NCBI RefSeq assembly: GCF_026262505.1
Contig: NC_067206.1
Span: 4,306,879 to 4,370,878 of the forward strand
Length of the DNA: 64,000 nt
Direction of reading: 5' to 3'
Origin: Trichomonas vaginalis G3
Taxonomy: Eukaryota > Parabasalia > Trichomonadida > Trichomonadidae
Shown here: one piece after another, positions 62,567 to 64,000 of the stretch
How positions within the stretch are numbered: position 1 is the first letter of the stretch
How the letters are laid out: the number at the start of each line of letters is the position of its first letter
Made by a program: the position numbers and the translations under genes
Notes under the pieces: model-generated
Databases searched by the model: none
The model's input: only the letters and a program-made list of their open reading frames with translations
Told to the model about the DNA's origin: nothing

Positions 62567-62792
62567 AAATTTAAAGTTATTTAATTTGGATTATAAATAA
62601 ATAGGCTAATACAATATTTAAAAATGAGAAAAAATAACTTTTCAAAGAACTTTTCATAATCTCAAAGAAAATTTTTTATTCAATAATTATATAAATTAAT
62701 TAACATTCATAATGGAATTGGATTTTTTTTATAAAAAATTGGTCCTACTTAACTTTTTGAGGAATTTGGCTTTTCATTTTTATTATGAGTAG

Positions 62793-63190
62793 TGTAATAA
62801 ACAGAAATTCATCAAAAGTGACAGCTCTCAATTTTTTGACATTTGTAAATTCTAAATTGAATGAGAAAAATGAAATAATACTAAGCATAATACAATATTC
62901 TAGTTTTAATTATAATTAGGAAAAAGTTAGTTTTGAGAGTACTTTTCATAGGCATATAGAATGAAATCTTCTGAAAAATAATATCACATAAACTCATATT
63001 ATTTTCTAATATATAACTATTTTATATAAAAATCAAATTCAATGATCTTAAAAGCGAAGGATAAACCTCAAAATTTACGAATATAATGAGTGGGAATATA
63101 ATGCTTATCTATCATAAAACCATATGAAATATCAATTTTTGCTTTACGCCTAATTTTTGACGACAATTAGCAAAAAATGTTAAATGTTAA
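62793..63190. mobile_element. Left arm of an integrase-family element (copy f)
   Basis: Starts TGTAATAAACAGAAATTCAT and is interrupted after about 400 bp by element E, exactly as in 13081-13479. Confidence 0.85.
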
Positions 63191-64000
63191 GAGGGGGGCA
63201 CAAACTTGCCCAGCGAGGTGAAGTGAAAAGTGATGGGTTTACATGTCAGAAATGTAAACTGTTAGATTTGAAACAAAAAATGGATTATTTTATTATTATA
63301 TGATAGAGAGATTTGGTAAGTTACTATCAAATTTGTAAGTAAGGGGGAAAAAAGTAAGAAAGAAAAAAAATTTTAAAATAAAAAGCCACTCGCTTCGCTC
63401 GCGGTTGACAAAAAGAACAAATTCGAAAAATAATTGTATGAAATTACGAAACTAAGCCACTCGCTTCGCTCGCGGTTGACAAAAAGAACAAATTCGAAAA
63501 ATAATTGTATGAAATTACGAAACTAAGCCACTCGCTTCGCTCGCGGCTTAAGAAAAGAACAGATTCGAAAAAAGGTTGTATGAAATTACGAAACTAAGCC
63601 CCTCGCTTCGCTCGCGGCTGACGAAAAGAACAGATTTGAAAAAAGATTGTATGAAACTACGAAACTAAGCCGCGAGCGAAGCGAGCGGCTTAAGTAAACA
63701 ACATATTTCAGATTATCGATACTAAAAATTTTTTTATTTTATTACATTTTTTTTGCATTTTTTTTAAGGGTGCACACGAGAGGATCATGTAAACTTCAGA
63801 ATTTAGAACCTTATTTTTAGGCATTATCTTGGCTACCTATTTAGGCTCGAAAAGCAAAAAATATCAAAAAATACAACTTGACTCCATTATGACCCTTTCA
63901 TGGAGGTAGTTTTTATCCGCTAGTATTTTCCCTTTGAATCTCTTTACAATTCGAAATCAAATTCAAAACTCAGTAGAAGAAAGGAAGAATCGACTTACTA
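63191..64000. mobile_element. Element E, right copy (partial)
   Basis: GAGGGGGGCACAAACTTGCC start, five GC-rich iterons at 63383-63695, then AT-rich DNA with the inner inverted repeat start (GGGTGCACACGAGAGGATCA). Cut by the window end. Confidence 0.85.

Larger units (their letters stand above)
58822..64000. repeat. Right copy of the 5.2-kb direct repeat (cut by window end)
   Basis: Matches 9109-14291. It includes nearly all of MULE-1, the palindromic element 61315-62566, the spacer 62567-62792, the left arm of another integrase-family element (62793-63190) and the start of element E (63191 onward). It is likely to continue beyond the window. Confidence 0.92.

Overview
The window looks like a repeat-rich stretch of a parabasalid (trichomonad) nuclear genome, most like Trichomonas vaginalis or a close relative. 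This is inferred from several things together: AT-rich DNA, intronless genes, two Maverick/Polinton-type virus-like elements, several Mutator-like (MULE) lineages, a DD35E integrase element, and some start-proximal TCAYW motifs like the trichomonad initiator. No rRNA, intact tRNA or CRISPR array was seen. Only one clearly cellular gene is intact, a glycosyltransferase-like type II membrane protein at 29764-31011.

Layout. (1) 1-9108 is part of a virus-like element, 'A'. Most of its genes are on the minus strand: packaging ATPase, SF3 helicase, candidate penton, double-jelly-roll-type major capsid protein and small hypotheticals. Its right side is cut where it abuts the inside of a MULE. (2) 9109-14291 and 58822-64000 are near-identical direct repeats of about 5.2 kb holding MULE-1, a palindromic 1.25-kb integrase-family element and the start of another element. 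The right copy of MULE-1 is complete (58698-61160, 9-bp target duplication, intact 560-aa transposase). (3) 13081-22561 is one integrase (DD35E) element blown apart by at least three nested insertions: element E (13480-16330, which itself holds repeat F1), a 921-bp MITE (17803-18723) and a 3.3-kb MULE-like element (18919-22260) packed with DNA hairpins. (4) 22562-31157 holds relics, repeat F2 split by a 3.4-kb transposon G (24351-27731), and the glycosyltransferase gene. (5) 31357-48414 is a complete Maverick, 'B', of 17,058 bp with about 296-bp terminal inverted repeats, 5'-AG ends and the 6-bp target duplication TAAATT, inserted in repeat F3. It encodes protein-primed-type DNA polymerase B, a retroviral-like integrase, a packaging ATPase, a major capsid protein, a penton candidate, a phage-like tail-fibre protein and many small proteins. 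(6) 48757-58697 holds MULE-2, a TA-rich satellite array interrupted by three insertions (a second hairpin-array element at 51296-53310, a palindromic integrase-family element, and a MULE-2 deletion derivative), a MULE-3 fragment and a 269-bp tandem repeat.

How it works together. Element B carries what a Polinton needs to replicate (PolB), integrate (INT) and build a particle (ATPase, MCP, penton, fibre), and A carries a different replication module (SF3 helicase) with a similar particle module. Two small genes appear to be shared between A and B. Many genes of B start right after a T-rich tract ending in TAAATG. A large share of genes are broken by single-base frameshifts. The two copies of the 5.2-kb repeat differ mostly by single-base indels, so some of these frameshifts may be sequencing errors rather than decay.

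The most unusual structure is the two dense arrays of long, mostly different hairpins (20396-21790 and 51714-52996). In the first, a short conserved GC-rich hairpin alternates with a long variable one at a spacing of about 120 bp. I do not recognise a described system of this form.
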